A stretch of 64,000 bases of DNA from Comamonadaceae bacterium (GTDB lineage: Bacteria > Pseudomonadota > Gammaproteobacteria > Burkholderiales > Burkholderiaceae_C), in NCBI GenBank assembly GCA_009996515.1, contig JAACZV010000002.1, positions 184,118 through 248,117 of the forward strand, read 5' to 3'. The position numbers and the translations under genes are program-made. The notes beneath the pieces were generated by a model. That model searched no databases, was not told where the DNA came from, and worked only from the letters and a program-made list of their open reading frames with translations. Of the stretch, positions 1 to 6,540 are shown piece after piece (within the stretch, counting starts at the first letter, position 1; each line of letters begins with the position of its first letter).

Positions 1-388
1 TGAGTTCGGCGACCGACTTGATGGCCGAATCCCTGGGCACGACGATGGCCTCGGCCTCCGGGGCCGCGGGGTCGTGGCCGATGTAGACGAACTTGGCGCC
101 GGCGGCCTGCGCAAAGATGGGCGGCGCCTCGCCGACGAAGCCCACGTCGACGGCGCCGACGTTCAGGCCCTCCAGCAGCTGCGGGCCGGCGGGGAACTCC
201 ACCCATTTGACGGCGACGCCCAGCGGCGCCAGGCGCTTCTCCAGCGAGCCGCTGGACTTCTGCAGCGTCAGCAGGCTGGCGGATTTCTGGAAGCCGATGC
301 GCAGCGTGTTCGTCTGCGCGGCGGCGTGGAGGCTGAACGCGGCCAGCAGCGGCAGCGCGGTCCAGCGAAGCAGGGAGCGAAAGAGCAT
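1..388 (-). CDS. ssuA: Aliphatic sulfonate ABC transporter substrate-binding protein, 5' part only
   Basis: Periplasmic binding protein that captures alkanesulfonates for the SsuBC importer, feeding sulfur assimilation. The visible 129 residues begin with a signal peptide (MLFRSLLRWTALPLLAAF, ending AAAQ), followed by LRIGFQKSASLLTLQKSSG and the segment LNVGAVDVGFVGEAPPIFA, which are characteristic of the SsuA/TauA family. The rest lies beyond position 1. It is downstream of ssuE on the same strand, 135 bp apart, the usual ssuEA order. Specificity for sulfonates rather than taurine rests on the ssuE neighbour and on the family look of the N-terminus. Confidence 0.88.
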   Translation of the reverse strand, partial: MLFRSLLRWTALPLLAAFSLHAAAQTNTLRIGFQKSASLLTLQKSSGSLEKRLAPLGVAVKWVEFPAGPQLLEGLNVGAVDVGFVGEAPPIFAQAAGAKFVYIGHDPAAPEAEAIVVPRDSAIKSVAEL

Positions 389-417
389 GAGATGTCCTGT
401 GCAAAAAGATCCCGGCA

Positions 418-444
418 CTCGGGCGCACCCGATCGGCGCCCGAG
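418..444 (-). promoter_or_regulatory. Stem-loop in the ssuA leader, attenuator-like
   Basis: A perfect 9-bp inverted repeat (CTCGGGCGC/GCGCCCGAG, 9-nt loop) lies between ssuE and ssuA. Read on the minus strand it is followed about 8 nt later by a run of five T, then the ssuA start about 20 nt further on. This could be a weak intrinsic terminator or attenuator that lowers ssuA relative to ssuE, or an mRNA stabiliser. The T-run is not adjacent to the stem, so termination is uncertain. Confidence 0.4.
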
Positions 445-523
445 CGCCGGGATGAAGTCGCCGATCCCGATCCGGGTGGCGAGGAGACAAGCGGTGGTGT
501 GAGGGGGAGGGCGGCCGGCAGCG

Positions 524-1084
524 TCAACAGCTGAGCGCGGTCTGCGGCCGCGCCGGCATTCGCGGCCTGTGCGACGCGAGCGGCGCCAGCGCGCGGTCCA
601 GCCGGGCGATCAGGTCGGGCTCGGGCACGAAGCCGCCGGCCTCGTGGCGGCGCAGCTGGGCATCGGTGGCGAACACGCCGTCCAGCACATGGCGGGCGCC
701 CAGCGCCGACAGCACGGGCTTGAGCGCGTAGTCCAGCGCCAGGAAATGCGCCGGGCTGCCGCCGGTGGCCAGCGGCAGCACCAGCTTGTCGCGCAGCGCG
801 TCGGGCGGCAGCAGGTCCAGGAAGACCTTCAGCAGCCCGCTGTAGGCCGCCTTGTAGATGGGAGTGCCGATGACGACCAGCTCGGCCTGCTCGACGGCCC
901 GCACGGCGGCGGCGATGGCCGGCTCCTGCACATCGGCTGCCAGCAGCGCCGCGGCGGGCAGTTGGCGCAGCACGATGTCGTCGTGGCCGCCGCCACGGCC
1001 TTCCAGGCGGGTCAGCGCGAACTGCGTGAGCCAGGTGGAGCGCGAGCGTTCGCTGGGGCTGGCGGAGAGGCTGGTGATGTGCAT
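524..1084 (-). CDS. ssuE: NADPH-dependent FMN reductase SsuE
   Basis: Flavodoxin-fold reductase that supplies reduced FMN to the two-component alkanesulfonate monooxygenase SsuD. The 186-residue product has the family hallmarks: an N-terminal SPSERSRS phosphate-binding turn (about residues 9-16), VVIGTPIYKAAYSGLLKVFLD around 70-90, and LPLATGGSPAHFLALDYALKPVL around 104-125. Length matches SsuE (about 180-190). It is the first gene of the ssuEA unit. The C-terminal tail is low-complexity and probably not conserved. Confidence 0.92.
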   Translation of the reverse strand: MHITSLSASPSERSRSTWLTQFALTRLEGRGGGHDDIVLRQLPAAALLAADVQEPAIAAAVRAVEQAELVVIGTPIYKAAYSGLLKVFLDLLPPDALRDKLVLPLATGGSPAHFLALDYALKPVLSALGARHVLDGVFATDAQLRRHEAGGFVPEPDLIARLDRALAPLASHRPRMPARPQTALSC

Positions 1085-1192
1085 GGTGGCCTGGGTGGTT
1101 CAGGCCGCCACGATAGGGACGGCAACGCCGCCGCGGAACGAAGGAAAAGTGGCTTGCTTATGCGACGGCTGGTGCGGCGGCTGGTGCGGCGA

Positions 1193-1708
1193 TCAGCGCA
1201 CGCCCTGCAGCGCCGCGCCGCGGGCCCGCACGACGGGCCAGTTCGCGACGATCTTGGTGCGGGTCAGCTCCACCTCGCCCCTGTCCTCGGCGGCCAGCAC
1301 GGCCTCCTCGGAGGTCAGCGTGCGCGGCGTGACGCCGGGCTTCCAGCGCACCATGACCAGCACCCACAGCGGGCTGTAGCTCGCATCCGTGTTGGCGCCG
1401 CCCACGGGCCGCGGGATGGAGGGCAGCACCGTCGCCTGCTCGTCGCCCGGGAACTTGTAGGCCCGCTCCACCGGCATGCCGGGCCTGAGCGTGTCGGCCA
1501 GCGCGGGCACGTAGTTGATGCCCTGCTTCTTCGCGATGCCGGGGTCGGAGATGTCGGTGCTGACGTAGTGGACGATCTGGCCCTCGAACCAGGCCTCCTT
1601 GACGGGCAGCGTGATCTCGCCGTCGGCCGCCCGGCCGGCGCTGGCCAGGCCCAGCAGCATGAGGGCGCACAGCGCGCCCGGTGCGTGGCGATGGAGGAGT
1701 GAAGGCAT
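1193..1708 (-). CDS. Exported protein of unknown function (DUF7482-like)
   Basis: 171 residues. The start at 1708 was chosen because it gives a clean Sec signal peptide (MPSLLHRHAPGALCALMLLG, cleavage after GRAA); the frame is open further upstream but that part reads as non-coding. The mature part begins ITLPVKEAWFEGQIVHYVSTDISD and contains a proline-rich middle (VLPSIPRP). It resembles small periplasmic proteins that annotate as DUF7482, but this is a recollection of pattern, not a search. No catalytic motif is visible. It stands alone, with about 105 bp to the next gene upstream. Confidence 0.75.
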   Translation of the reverse strand: MPSLLHRHAPGALCALMLLGLASAGRAADGEITLPVKEAWFEGQIVHYVSTDISDPGIAKKQGINYVPALADTLRPGMPVERAYKFPGDEQATVLPSIPRPVGGANTDASYSPLWVLVMVRWKPGVTPRTLTSEEAVLAAEDRGEVELTRTKIVANWPVVRARGAALQGVR

Positions 1709-1814
1709 CGCGATCTCCTGGCTGAGGGCAGGCCCAGATTCTGGCGCGCCGGGGCGGGCGGGCAAGGGCCCATGTTGCGCGGGCGCGGTCGGGTGCGCGC
1801 TACGGTGCCCGCTG

Positions 1815-2687
1815 CTAGGGCTTGCCCTCGTTCCTGGGCAAGGTCTTGACCGGACCGACCTCCACCGCGCCGCGCACCGAGCGGTAGACGGCCTGCTCCA
1901 CCAGCGTGTTGAGCTGCGTGACGATCTCGGCCGGCGAAACCTGCTCGACCACGTCGATGGACTTGGACTTGGGGTCGCTGAACTTGGTGTGCGAGAACTG
2001 CGGCCTGCGGGCGACGACGGCCAGGGTCTTGGCATCCAGCGTCACGCGCTCGAAGGAGATGAACGGTGCCACATAGGCCTTGTCCTTCTGCTGCTCACCG
2101 GTGCGCGGGTCGGTGGTGATGCGGTCCGGGTCCGCGTACTCCTGCTGGCGGTCGATGCCGTCCTCGTCCATCAGTTCCCACTGGTTGCCGGTGGGCTTGA
2201 CGTAGATGCCGATGCCGCCGAGCCGGTTGGGCATGCCCTCGCGCGACTCCCAGGCATAGCGCGGCAGGATGGCCTCGATGCGGTCCCAGTCGGCGCGCTG
2301 CGGCATCTGGGCCAGGCGCTCGCGCAAGGCCTCGAGCACCAGCGCATCGCGGGCCTCGAAGGAGGCGTTGTTCAGCTGCTCCGCCAGCCCGGGGTTGGCG
2401 CTCCAGCGCAGCATGACGCGACGTGAGTCGGGCTCCTCGGCGGCCAGGGCGCTGTCCAGGCCGCGCAGCACGGCCATGTTGAGCAGCTGCGGGTCCACCT
2501 GCAGCGTGCGGCGCGAGAAGCCGTCCACGCCGCTGGCGCGCCTGCCGCGCTGCTTGACGATGCTGAGCTGGTCGCCGAGCGTGGAGATCAGCGCGATGGT
2601 CTGCGCGGGCCTGGTGGTCTGCGCCTGCTGGGCCGTTGCGGCCAGGGGCAGGGCGATCGCGGCCGCAGCCAATAGTCTCTTCAGCAT
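1815..2687 (-). CDS. Exported hypothetical protein
   Basis: 290 residues with a signal peptide (MLKRLLAAAAIALPLAATAQQ). The remaining sequence is hydrophilic and mixed alpha/beta, with no motif I recognise. Conserved-looking stretches are LSIVKQRGRRASGVDGFSRR (about 40-60) and YVAPFISFERVTLDAKTLAV (about 205-225). The segment near the C-terminus SPAEIVTQLNTLVEQAVYRS suggests a terminal amphipathic helix. The start is supported by a purine-rich GGTGGCGAG directly upstream. Probably periplasmic; function unknown. Confidence 0.8.
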   Translation of the reverse strand: MLKRLLAAAAIALPLAATAQQAQTTRPAQTIALISTLGDQLSIVKQRGRRASGVDGFSRRTLQVDPQLLNMAVLRGLDSALAAEEPDSRRVMLRWSANPGLAEQLNNASFEARDALVLEALRERLAQMPQRADWDRIEAILPRYAWESREGMPNRLGGIGIYVKPTGNQWELMDEDGIDRQQEYADPDRITTDPRTGEQQKDKAYVAPFISFERVTLDAKTLAVVARRPQFSHTKFSDPKSKSIDVVEQVSPAEIVTQLNTLVEQAVYRSVRGAVEVGPVKTLPRNEGKP

Positions 2688-2749
2688 CTCGCCACCACCC
2701 GGCGTTGTTCTGGCGGGCGGATGCTAACGCCAAGGAACAGGGAGTGCCG

Positions 2750-2774
2750 AACCTGCCGCAGGCCGTGGCAGGTT
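2750..2774. repeat. Short inverted repeat outside the tRNA-Arg island edge
   Basis: Perfect 8-bp arms AACCTGCC/GGCAGGTT with a 9-nt loop, between the exported hypothetical gene and the partial tRNA copy. There is no T-run, so it is not a convincing terminator. It may be an operator for the gene starting at 2687 or part of the ancestral tRNA 3' flank. Confidence 0.4.
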
Positions 2775-2801
2775 GACGCAGGCCGGGCCGAATCACGGGC
2801 C

Positions 2802-2822
2802 TGGTCCTCCGACAGGAATCGA
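2802..2822. repeat. Partial tRNA-Arg 3' end, distal att-like site
   Basis: The stretch from TGG (complement of CCA) through CCTCCGACAGGAATCGA repeats the 3' end of the tRNA-Arg gene found at 6376-6397. Positions 2806-2822 match 6381-6397 exactly over 17 bp; one C is missing between the CCA complement and the acceptor stem. Identity is lost immediately after. This is the signature left when an element integrates into a tRNA 3' end, with the intact gene at 6376 and this site as the far boundary. Confidence 0.75.
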
Positions 2823-3089
2823 GAACTCGGCGGTAGGCCTTATGGATACTGGTTCTAAGTTGGGGATGACTGTCTTTGTGCCCCCAGTTGTTCCCCCGCC
2901 TTCGGGTTGCTGCTCCACACGTCTGGACTTGGTGAGAAGCGCTCAGAGAGGTTGGGGTGGACTTTGGTCAGTAGCGCACTATTGTTCGTGCGGGGCATCG
3001 TCATGACCCGCAAGCGCACCGCCATCGTTCGCGTTTGGAGTAGATCTCGCAAGAAGCGCGATGCAAGCTCTTTCACTTCCGCGGACAGC
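2823..3089. other. Island end without a recognisable gene
   Basis: About 270 bp of lower-GC sequence between the att-like site and the terminator of the next gene. Short open frames exist on both strands but none has a ribosome-binding site, sensible amino-acid composition or a recognisable domain. It may be decayed integrase or mobile-element DNA; I see nothing that proves it. Confidence 0.5.
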
Positions 3090-3113
3090 AAAAAGCCCGC
3101 TCTTTGGTGGGCT
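3090..3113 (-). terminator. Rho-independent terminator of the island operon
   Basis: Read on the minus strand, AGCCC...GGGCT forms a stem with a 10-nt loop and is followed directly by a run of five T. It lies about 30 bp after the stop codon at 3142 and would end the toxin-antitoxin-DUF6941 transcript. Confidence 0.7.
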
Positions 3114-3141
3114 GGAAGCTGTTGCCAGGAGTGCCGGACGT

Positions 3142-3600
3142 CTAGGTTGCCTCAACGCCTTCCAACTCGAAGCCATTGCCACGAAGCTCCGTCTCATCAA
3201 GTAGTGCCACGAGGCGTAGCAGGCCCGATCGAGCTACCGTGAGGTTATTCAGTAACAGCACGAACTGGACCCCATAGCCGCGCTGCGCGGCAGATGCCGT
3301 CCGCTCCTGTGCATGATTCCGAGCATCGGTCAGCAAGTTGCTATTGACGGGGACATGCTGTAGCAGTTCGTCATCTAAGCGCAGTTCCAATGCCAGTGTT
3401 TTGTACTCCTGCTCCATCGGCAGCGCCAAATCTGCAAGGATGGCGAGCTTGACCAGGTGCGCAGGGAAGCCTGCCACCTTCACGCCGCTCGGGTAGGCCC
3501 CAACGATGGTGCGCTGTCCCCCCTGCTCGTGCCGAATGTCCTCGGCGTACAAACAGTGCAGGTAGGGGGCGCCCCACGGCAGTAGTTCGCTATTGCTCAT
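3142..3600 (-). CDS. DUF6941-like protein, third gene of the toxin-antitoxin operon
   Basis: 152 residues from the start at 3600 (MSNSELLPWG), preferred over an in-frame ATG at 3624 because an AGGCGGA sequence sits at the right distance. The segment YAEDIRHEQGGQRTIVGAYP (about 18-37) is the hallmark of a family of small proteins annotated DUF6941 (pattern: C/A-D-D-I-R-x-E-x-G-G-x-x-x-x-I/V-G-x-Y). The function of that family is unknown. The gene overlaps the antitoxin-like gene by 11 bp, so it is translated with it. It could be a cargo gene or a modulator of the pair; nothing in the sequence decides. Confidence 0.75.
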   Translation of the reverse strand: MSNSELLPWGAPYLHCLYAEDIRHEQGGQRTIVGAYPSGVKVAGFPAHLVKLAILADLALPMEQEYKTLALELRLDDELLQHVPVNSNLLTDARNHAQERTASAAQRGYGVQFVLLLNNLTVARSGLLRLVALLDETELRGNGFELEGVEAT

Positions 3601-4042
3601 GGTTCCGCCTGTTCGATATATCAACAGCAGCCATCACCTTCGTGACATCGCACCCCAGCACGGCCGCCCAGAGCCGCAGCGCGCTAAGGTGCAGGTCGCC
3701 TGGCCGGCGTTCCTGTCTGGCCACATTGGGCTGGTGGGTCTGCATCGCCTTGGCGACATCGGCCTGCGACAGGCCCGCCTCGAGACGCAACTCGGCTAAG
3801 CCCATCTCGCCGTCGTTGGCGCGGGCCACAGCCTTCGCCAGCCGCCTGCGCCCCTGGGCCAGCGCATCACGGCGCGCCAGGTTGGCAGCAATGCGAGCAG
3901 CACGAGCCTCGCGTGACTGTCCACGGCTGGCAGTTGAATGGGTGCCGACATCATTCAGTTGGAACACCATCACCGGCGTCACCTGCAGGCCTACGATGGT
4001 GCTTGCGTTACCTGCCAATGGCAGGAAGACGCTCTGCGTCAT
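3590..4042 (-). CDS. XRE-family helix-turn-helix protein, probable antitoxin
   Basis: The C-terminal half has a helix-turn-helix of the HigA/XRE type: GLAELRLEAGLSQADVAKAM followed by QPNVARQERRPGDLHLSALR. The N-terminal half is Arg/Ala-rich. It probably neutralises the toxin encoded just upstream and represses the operon. The start is uncertain: 4042 gives 150 residues and overlaps the toxin gene by 35 bp; a start at 3970 gives 126 residues and is preceded by AGGTGA at good spacing. A still longer frame starts at 4126. Order toxin-then-antitoxin is that of higBA-type modules. Confidence 0.75.
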   Translation of the reverse strand: MTQSVFLPLAGNASTIVGLQVTPVMVFQLNDVGTHSTASRGQSREARAARIAANLARRDALAQGRRRLAKAVARANDGEMGLAELRLEAGLSQADVAKAMQTHQPNVARQERRPGDLHLSALRLWAAVLGCDVTKVMAAVDISNRRNHEQ

Positions 4043-4427
4043 AGCGCTCACAGAGAAGCCGGAAAGGCTGCCTGCCGGGGTGGTATGAAACGCTGCGGTG
4101 TGAAATGCAGAGGGCGACATATTCATCCAGCTTCAGGTCGTAGCCGAAGAAGACTCGGAAGGGGAGCAAAGCCCCTTCCTCATCGTAGATTTTGACAATG
4201 AAAACCCGCCGGCCGGTGGCCCAGGCCTGCTGGTAGCGCTTGAACTCGAACGGCGGTTTGTACTGCCAATGCCAAGCCGGCACCTCGTTCTGCAGGCGCG
4301 CGAGCATTTCGTCGTCTTCACTCAGTTCCCATAGGAGCGCGTCAATCAAACCAGCGTCAGCAGGATGGGTTTTGACGAGCTCGTCGAGCTGATCATCGAA
4401 AGCGCCCGGAATCGCAAGAGCCGTCAT
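4008..4427 (-). CDS. RelE/HigB-like toxin
   Basis: 139 residues from the start at 4427 (MTALAIPGAF). The middle and C-terminal part has the core pattern of RelE-fold mRNA interferases: RVFIVKIYDEEGALLPFRVF strands, a YDLKLDEYVALCISHRSVSY block in the position where family members carry the hydrophobic strand and HR/PR motif, and a closing RLLCERYDAERL. The N-terminal 60 residues are a helical addition. Gene order and overlap with an XRE regulator support the toxin call. The catalytic residues of this superfamily vary, so activity cannot be read from sequence alone. Confidence 0.7.
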   Translation of the reverse strand: MTALAIPGAFDDQLDELVKTHPADAGLIDALLWELSEDDEMLARLQNEVPAWHWQYKPPFEFKRYQQAWATGRRVFIVKIYDEEGALLPFRVFFGYDLKLDEYVALCISHRSVSYHPGRQPFRLLCERYDAERLPAIGR

Positions 4428-4430
4428 TGT

Positions 4431-4446
4431 ATATCGCCAATGATAT
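4431..4446. promoter_or_regulatory. Palindrome before the toxin start, probable autoregulatory operator
   Basis: ATATC-GCCAAT-GATAT lies 4 bp upstream of the toxin ATG in an AT-rich stretch (TATATCGCCAATGATATG). A palindrome at this place is the usual binding site of an XRE antitoxin or toxin-antitoxin complex. Confidence 0.55.
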
Positions 4447-4591
4447 GTACGATCGATAGCCCTGCCAAGCACTTGGTGTTGGCCGGGACGGGCTCCGAGA
4501 CTGCGTTACCGGGATAGCGGAAGGAGCCTACCGAGTGCGAATCTAACCGACTAGGCCATGGGAGTCATCCGCGGTTGGCCCGAGGCTAGCC

Positions 4592-4741
4592 CTACGGTGA
4601 CCGAAAAGCAGGCGGCACCTGGTCCTCCCTTCGGACCATGAACTGTGTCTTTGTGACCAGCTTGAAGCCCAACTGGGCGTAGTAGCGGCGTAGCTTGGTT
4701 CGGGCCGCGGTGTGGTGGCTCGGGAACTTGTCCAGCTCCAT
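4592..4741 (-). pseudogene. Remnant of a GNAT acetyltransferase 3' end
   Basis: The open frame MELDKFPSHHTAART-LRRYYAQLGF-LV matches the end of GNAT proteins, where a basic helix is followed by an LRxYYxxLGF motif. The required core (acetyl-CoA pyrophosphate-binding R/Q-x-x-G-x-G/A) is not in this frame; upstream, related-looking residues continue in other frames (LRTLALLVLVT in one, GVSDAW in another), consistent with frameshift decay. It could instead be a 49-residue independent gene, but no ribosome-binding site is visible. Confidence 0.45.
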
Positions 4742-4806
4742 GCGTCGCTCACGCCGCGCGCGGCCTCGACGTCGTGACCAGCACCAGCAGCGCCAGCGTA
4801 CGCAGC

Positions 4807-4968
4807 TCAGCCCTGGCCGGTGTTGGGGATGCTCGCGTTACCGCCGGTATTTGGGATGCCCGCACCGCCGCCAGTGAACGGCAAGCAATTGGCGCCAGTT
4901 CGCGGGATCGGGGTGCCACCACCTGTGTTGGGGAGGTGACGGCTGCCGCCACCGTAGTGAATTGCCAT
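4807..4968 (-). CDS. 53-residue Gly/Thr-rich peptide with xPxTG repeats
   Basis: Starts at 4968 after a good AGGGG ribosome-binding site. After MAIHY the whole peptide is built of five degenerate repeats of 8-10 residues with the shape G-G-x-x-[I/L]-P-x-T-G: LPNTG, IPRTG, LPFTG, IPNTG and IPNTG. There is no signal peptide and no hydrophobic segment. LPxTG is the sortase signal in Gram-positive bacteria, but the required membrane anchor and basic tail are absent, so the resemblance is probably coincidental. One Cys occurs in the third repeat. I do not recognise a family. It lies within the tRNA-Arg island, between the acetyltransferase remnant and a small orphan gene. Confidence 0.6.
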   Translation of the reverse strand: MAIHYGGGSRHLPNTGGGTPIPRTGANCLPFTGGGAGIPNTGGNASIPNTGQG

Positions 4969-5172
4969 GATCAGACCCCTGTGATTGTGAGCAACGGGTT
5001 CATTTCGCCGGATATTAGATTGATCTCGGTGCACCTCCGCCATCGCCGCAGCTACACGGCACCGCAGGCGCACGGGGCTTCAGCGCGATGGTGATCGGGG
5101 AGGGGGAAGCGTGCCAGATCGGGCCGTCCAAGCACCGCTCGCCGCCCAAGGCGCTCCTGTCTTTCTCCTCGC

Positions 5173-5445
5173 CTACGTCGGGAAGGTGCCAGCGGGCGCC
5201 GTGAGCGTCCTGGTCGAATTCCCAACCAGGAAGGTGCCTTCCGGCTGTGTTGAGTGCACGCGGGTCCCGTCCCTAAGCTGAAAGTAGATGCCCGGATTTG
5301 AGATAGGTTCATGGGTGCCGTCATACATCTCGACGGACTGCCTCAACCGCATGACATAGACCGTGACTTGGCCGCCGCTCTCATCAGTGGCCACAAAAGT
5401 GCTTTCAAGCTCTGAACCGAGCGTGCGTATCTGGCCTGCTGCCAT
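5173..5445 (-). CDS. Small hypothetical protein in the tRNA-Arg island
   Basis: 90 residues starting at 5445 behind a strong AGGGGAGG ribosome-binding site 4-5 nt from the ATG. The sequence looks beta-rich, with TFVATDESGGQVTVYVMRL (about 16-34) and GIYFQLRDGTRVHSTQPEGTF (about 52-72); the latter looks like a beta-hairpin domain. No signal peptide. No family recognised. About 200 bp separates it from the xPxTG peptide gene, so they may not share a transcript. Confidence 0.7.
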   Translation of the reverse strand: MAAGQIRTLGSELESTFVATDESGGQVTVYVMRLRQSVEMYDGTHEPISNPGIYFQLRDGTRVHSTQPEGTFLVGNSTRTLTAPAGTFPT

Positions 5446-5616
5446 GTAGCCTCCCCTGAAGTTGCCGAAGCCAAGGGTGCCATGGATAGATGAGCTGCCA
5501 CCTCCGGGATTGTCTGGCCCGCCTAACCCCTCGCGGCTCTTGAGGACGGGCGTTCAGGCCTGGGCTAAAGCATGACGCCTCAGAGTTGCACAATCGAAGG
5601 CAGGGAGGAGAAGAGC

Positions 5617-6135
5617 ATGAAAGTTCTCGTGGGCATTGCCGCGCTTGCGGTAGCGGGTGCCGCGTCTGCCCAGTTCAAGTGCACCGGAGCGGACGGGCGG
5701 ATTTCATTCCAGCAAACCCCGTGCGAGCGGGGCGCAAAAGCCGCCCCTCTGGAGCTGAAGCCCGTCCCACGGTCGGCTGAGCCCTCAGCGTCCGAGGCAA
5801 CACCGGACTGGAAGCGCAGAGATGAAGTTGCACTGCAACAGTACGCGGCGGAACGCCGCGTGCGAGAGCTGGAAGCGGAAATCAGTGGGTTGGAAGCCGC
5901 GATAGCTTCACGCAACGCGGGGACAGAGGCTGAGATATCCAGACTGAGGAACGCCAAGGGCCGTGCAAACAACAATCTGGCGGGAGCGACCTGGGAGCAA
6001 TCGTTGAGCAGCGAGATGCAGGCAATCGCCACCCGCAACGACTCAGCCAACAAACTGGACCTTGACCGCCTGGCTCAGCGCCGCCGTGAGCTCAAAGAAG
6101 CGCGCGTTGCGGCCTCCAAGAACAGCCCGCGGTAG
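5617..6135 (+). CDS. Exported coiled-coil protein with an N-terminal DUF4124-like domain
   Basis: 172 residues from the ATG at 5617, chosen because of GGGAGGAG just upstream and the signal peptide MKVLVGIAALAVAGAASAQ. The mature N-terminus, FKCTGADGRISFQQTPCERG, is the short two-cysteine DUF4124 pattern (Y/F-x-C-x-D-x-x-G-x-x-x-F/Y-x-x-x-x-C), found in many betaproteobacterial periplasmic proteins. Residues about 75-165 are charged heptad-like helices (ERRVRELEAEISGLEAAIAS), a likely coiled coil. Function unknown. It is the only plus-strand gene of the island. Confidence 0.8.
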   Translation: MKVLVGIAALAVAGAASAQFKCTGADGRISFQQTPCERGAKAAPLELKPVPRSAEPSASEATPDWKRRDEVALQQYAAERRVRELEAEISGLEAAIASRNAGTEAEISRLRNAKGRANNNLAGATWEQSLSSEMQAIATRNDSANKLDLDRLAQRRRELKEARVAASKNSPR

Positions 6136-6203
6136 CTCTTCCAGTCCAGGCCTGGCAGTCTTGGCACGTGGCAGGCGGCATCGGTGAGCATGGGCACCCT
6201 CTG

Positions 6204-6269
6204 GGGGAACGCTGCCCGCCAAGAGGGCGGGGAACAAGGTTTGTTCCCCTGGATGTTCCCCTGTTCCCC
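6204..6269. repeat. Cluster of TGTTCCCC / GGGGAACA iterons
   Basis: TGTTCCCC occurs at 6242-6249, 6254-6261 and 6262-6269; the inverse GGGGAACA at 6229-6236 and a shorter GGGGAAC at 6204-6210. Copies at 6229 and 6241 form a perfect 9-bp-arm palindrome (GGGGAACAA-GGT-TTGTTCCCC, 6229-6249). The cluster sits just inside the tRNA-Arg attachment site. Such repeats can be arm-type sites for an integrase or excisionase, or binding sites of a regulator. Confidence 0.6.
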
Positions 6270-6306
6270 CGCTCTGTAAAGAGTCGTCGTAAGGCGATAT
6301 GGCATG

Positions 6307-6343
6307 AAAAAAGCGCCTGCTCCTGGGAGGAATCTAGGCGCTT
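6307..6343 (-). terminator. Rho-independent terminator behind tRNA-Arg
   Basis: On the minus strand, AAGCGCCT...AGGCGCTT (8-bp stem, 17-nt loop with an inner CTCC/GGAG) runs straight into a run of six T. It begins about 33 bp after the CCA end of the tRNA and lies on the island side of the att site, so it arrived with, or was kept by, the inserted DNA. Confidence 0.8.
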
Positions 6344-6375
6344 GGTTGGTACTGAATTGCCTTGACATGTTGTCT

Positions 6376-6450
6376 TGGTCCCTCCGACAGGAATCGAACC
6401 TGTATTTGCCGCTTAGGAGGCGGCCGTTCTATCCATTGAACTACGGAGAG
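6376..6450 (-). tRNA. tRNA-Arg (anticodon CCT)
   Basis: 75 nt including encoded CCA. Acceptor strands CTCTCCG and CGGAGGG pair with one T-G wobble; the anticodon stem GCCGC/GCGGC encloses loop CTCCTAA (anticodon CCT, codon AGG); the T arm is ACAGG-TTCGATT-CCTGT. Its 3' end is the integration site of the adjoining island. Confidence 0.96.
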
Positions 6451-6540
6451 AGCCGCCCCGGCACACCGGGTGCGTACCGGGGCAAAACGGCCGGCATTCT
6501 CGCATAGGCCGGCGCTGCTCCCGGCCCGGCGCGCGGGCGC

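Noticed and set aside
2907..3242. Plus-strand small gene in the tRNA-Arg island
   Set aside because: No ribosome-binding site, odd Cys/Arg/Ser composition, and it runs through the terminator and the end of the minus-strand operon.
4807..4968. Sortase-anchored surface protein because of LPxTG motifs
   Set aside because: No signal peptide, no hydrophobic anchor and no basic tail; the organism looks Gram-negative.
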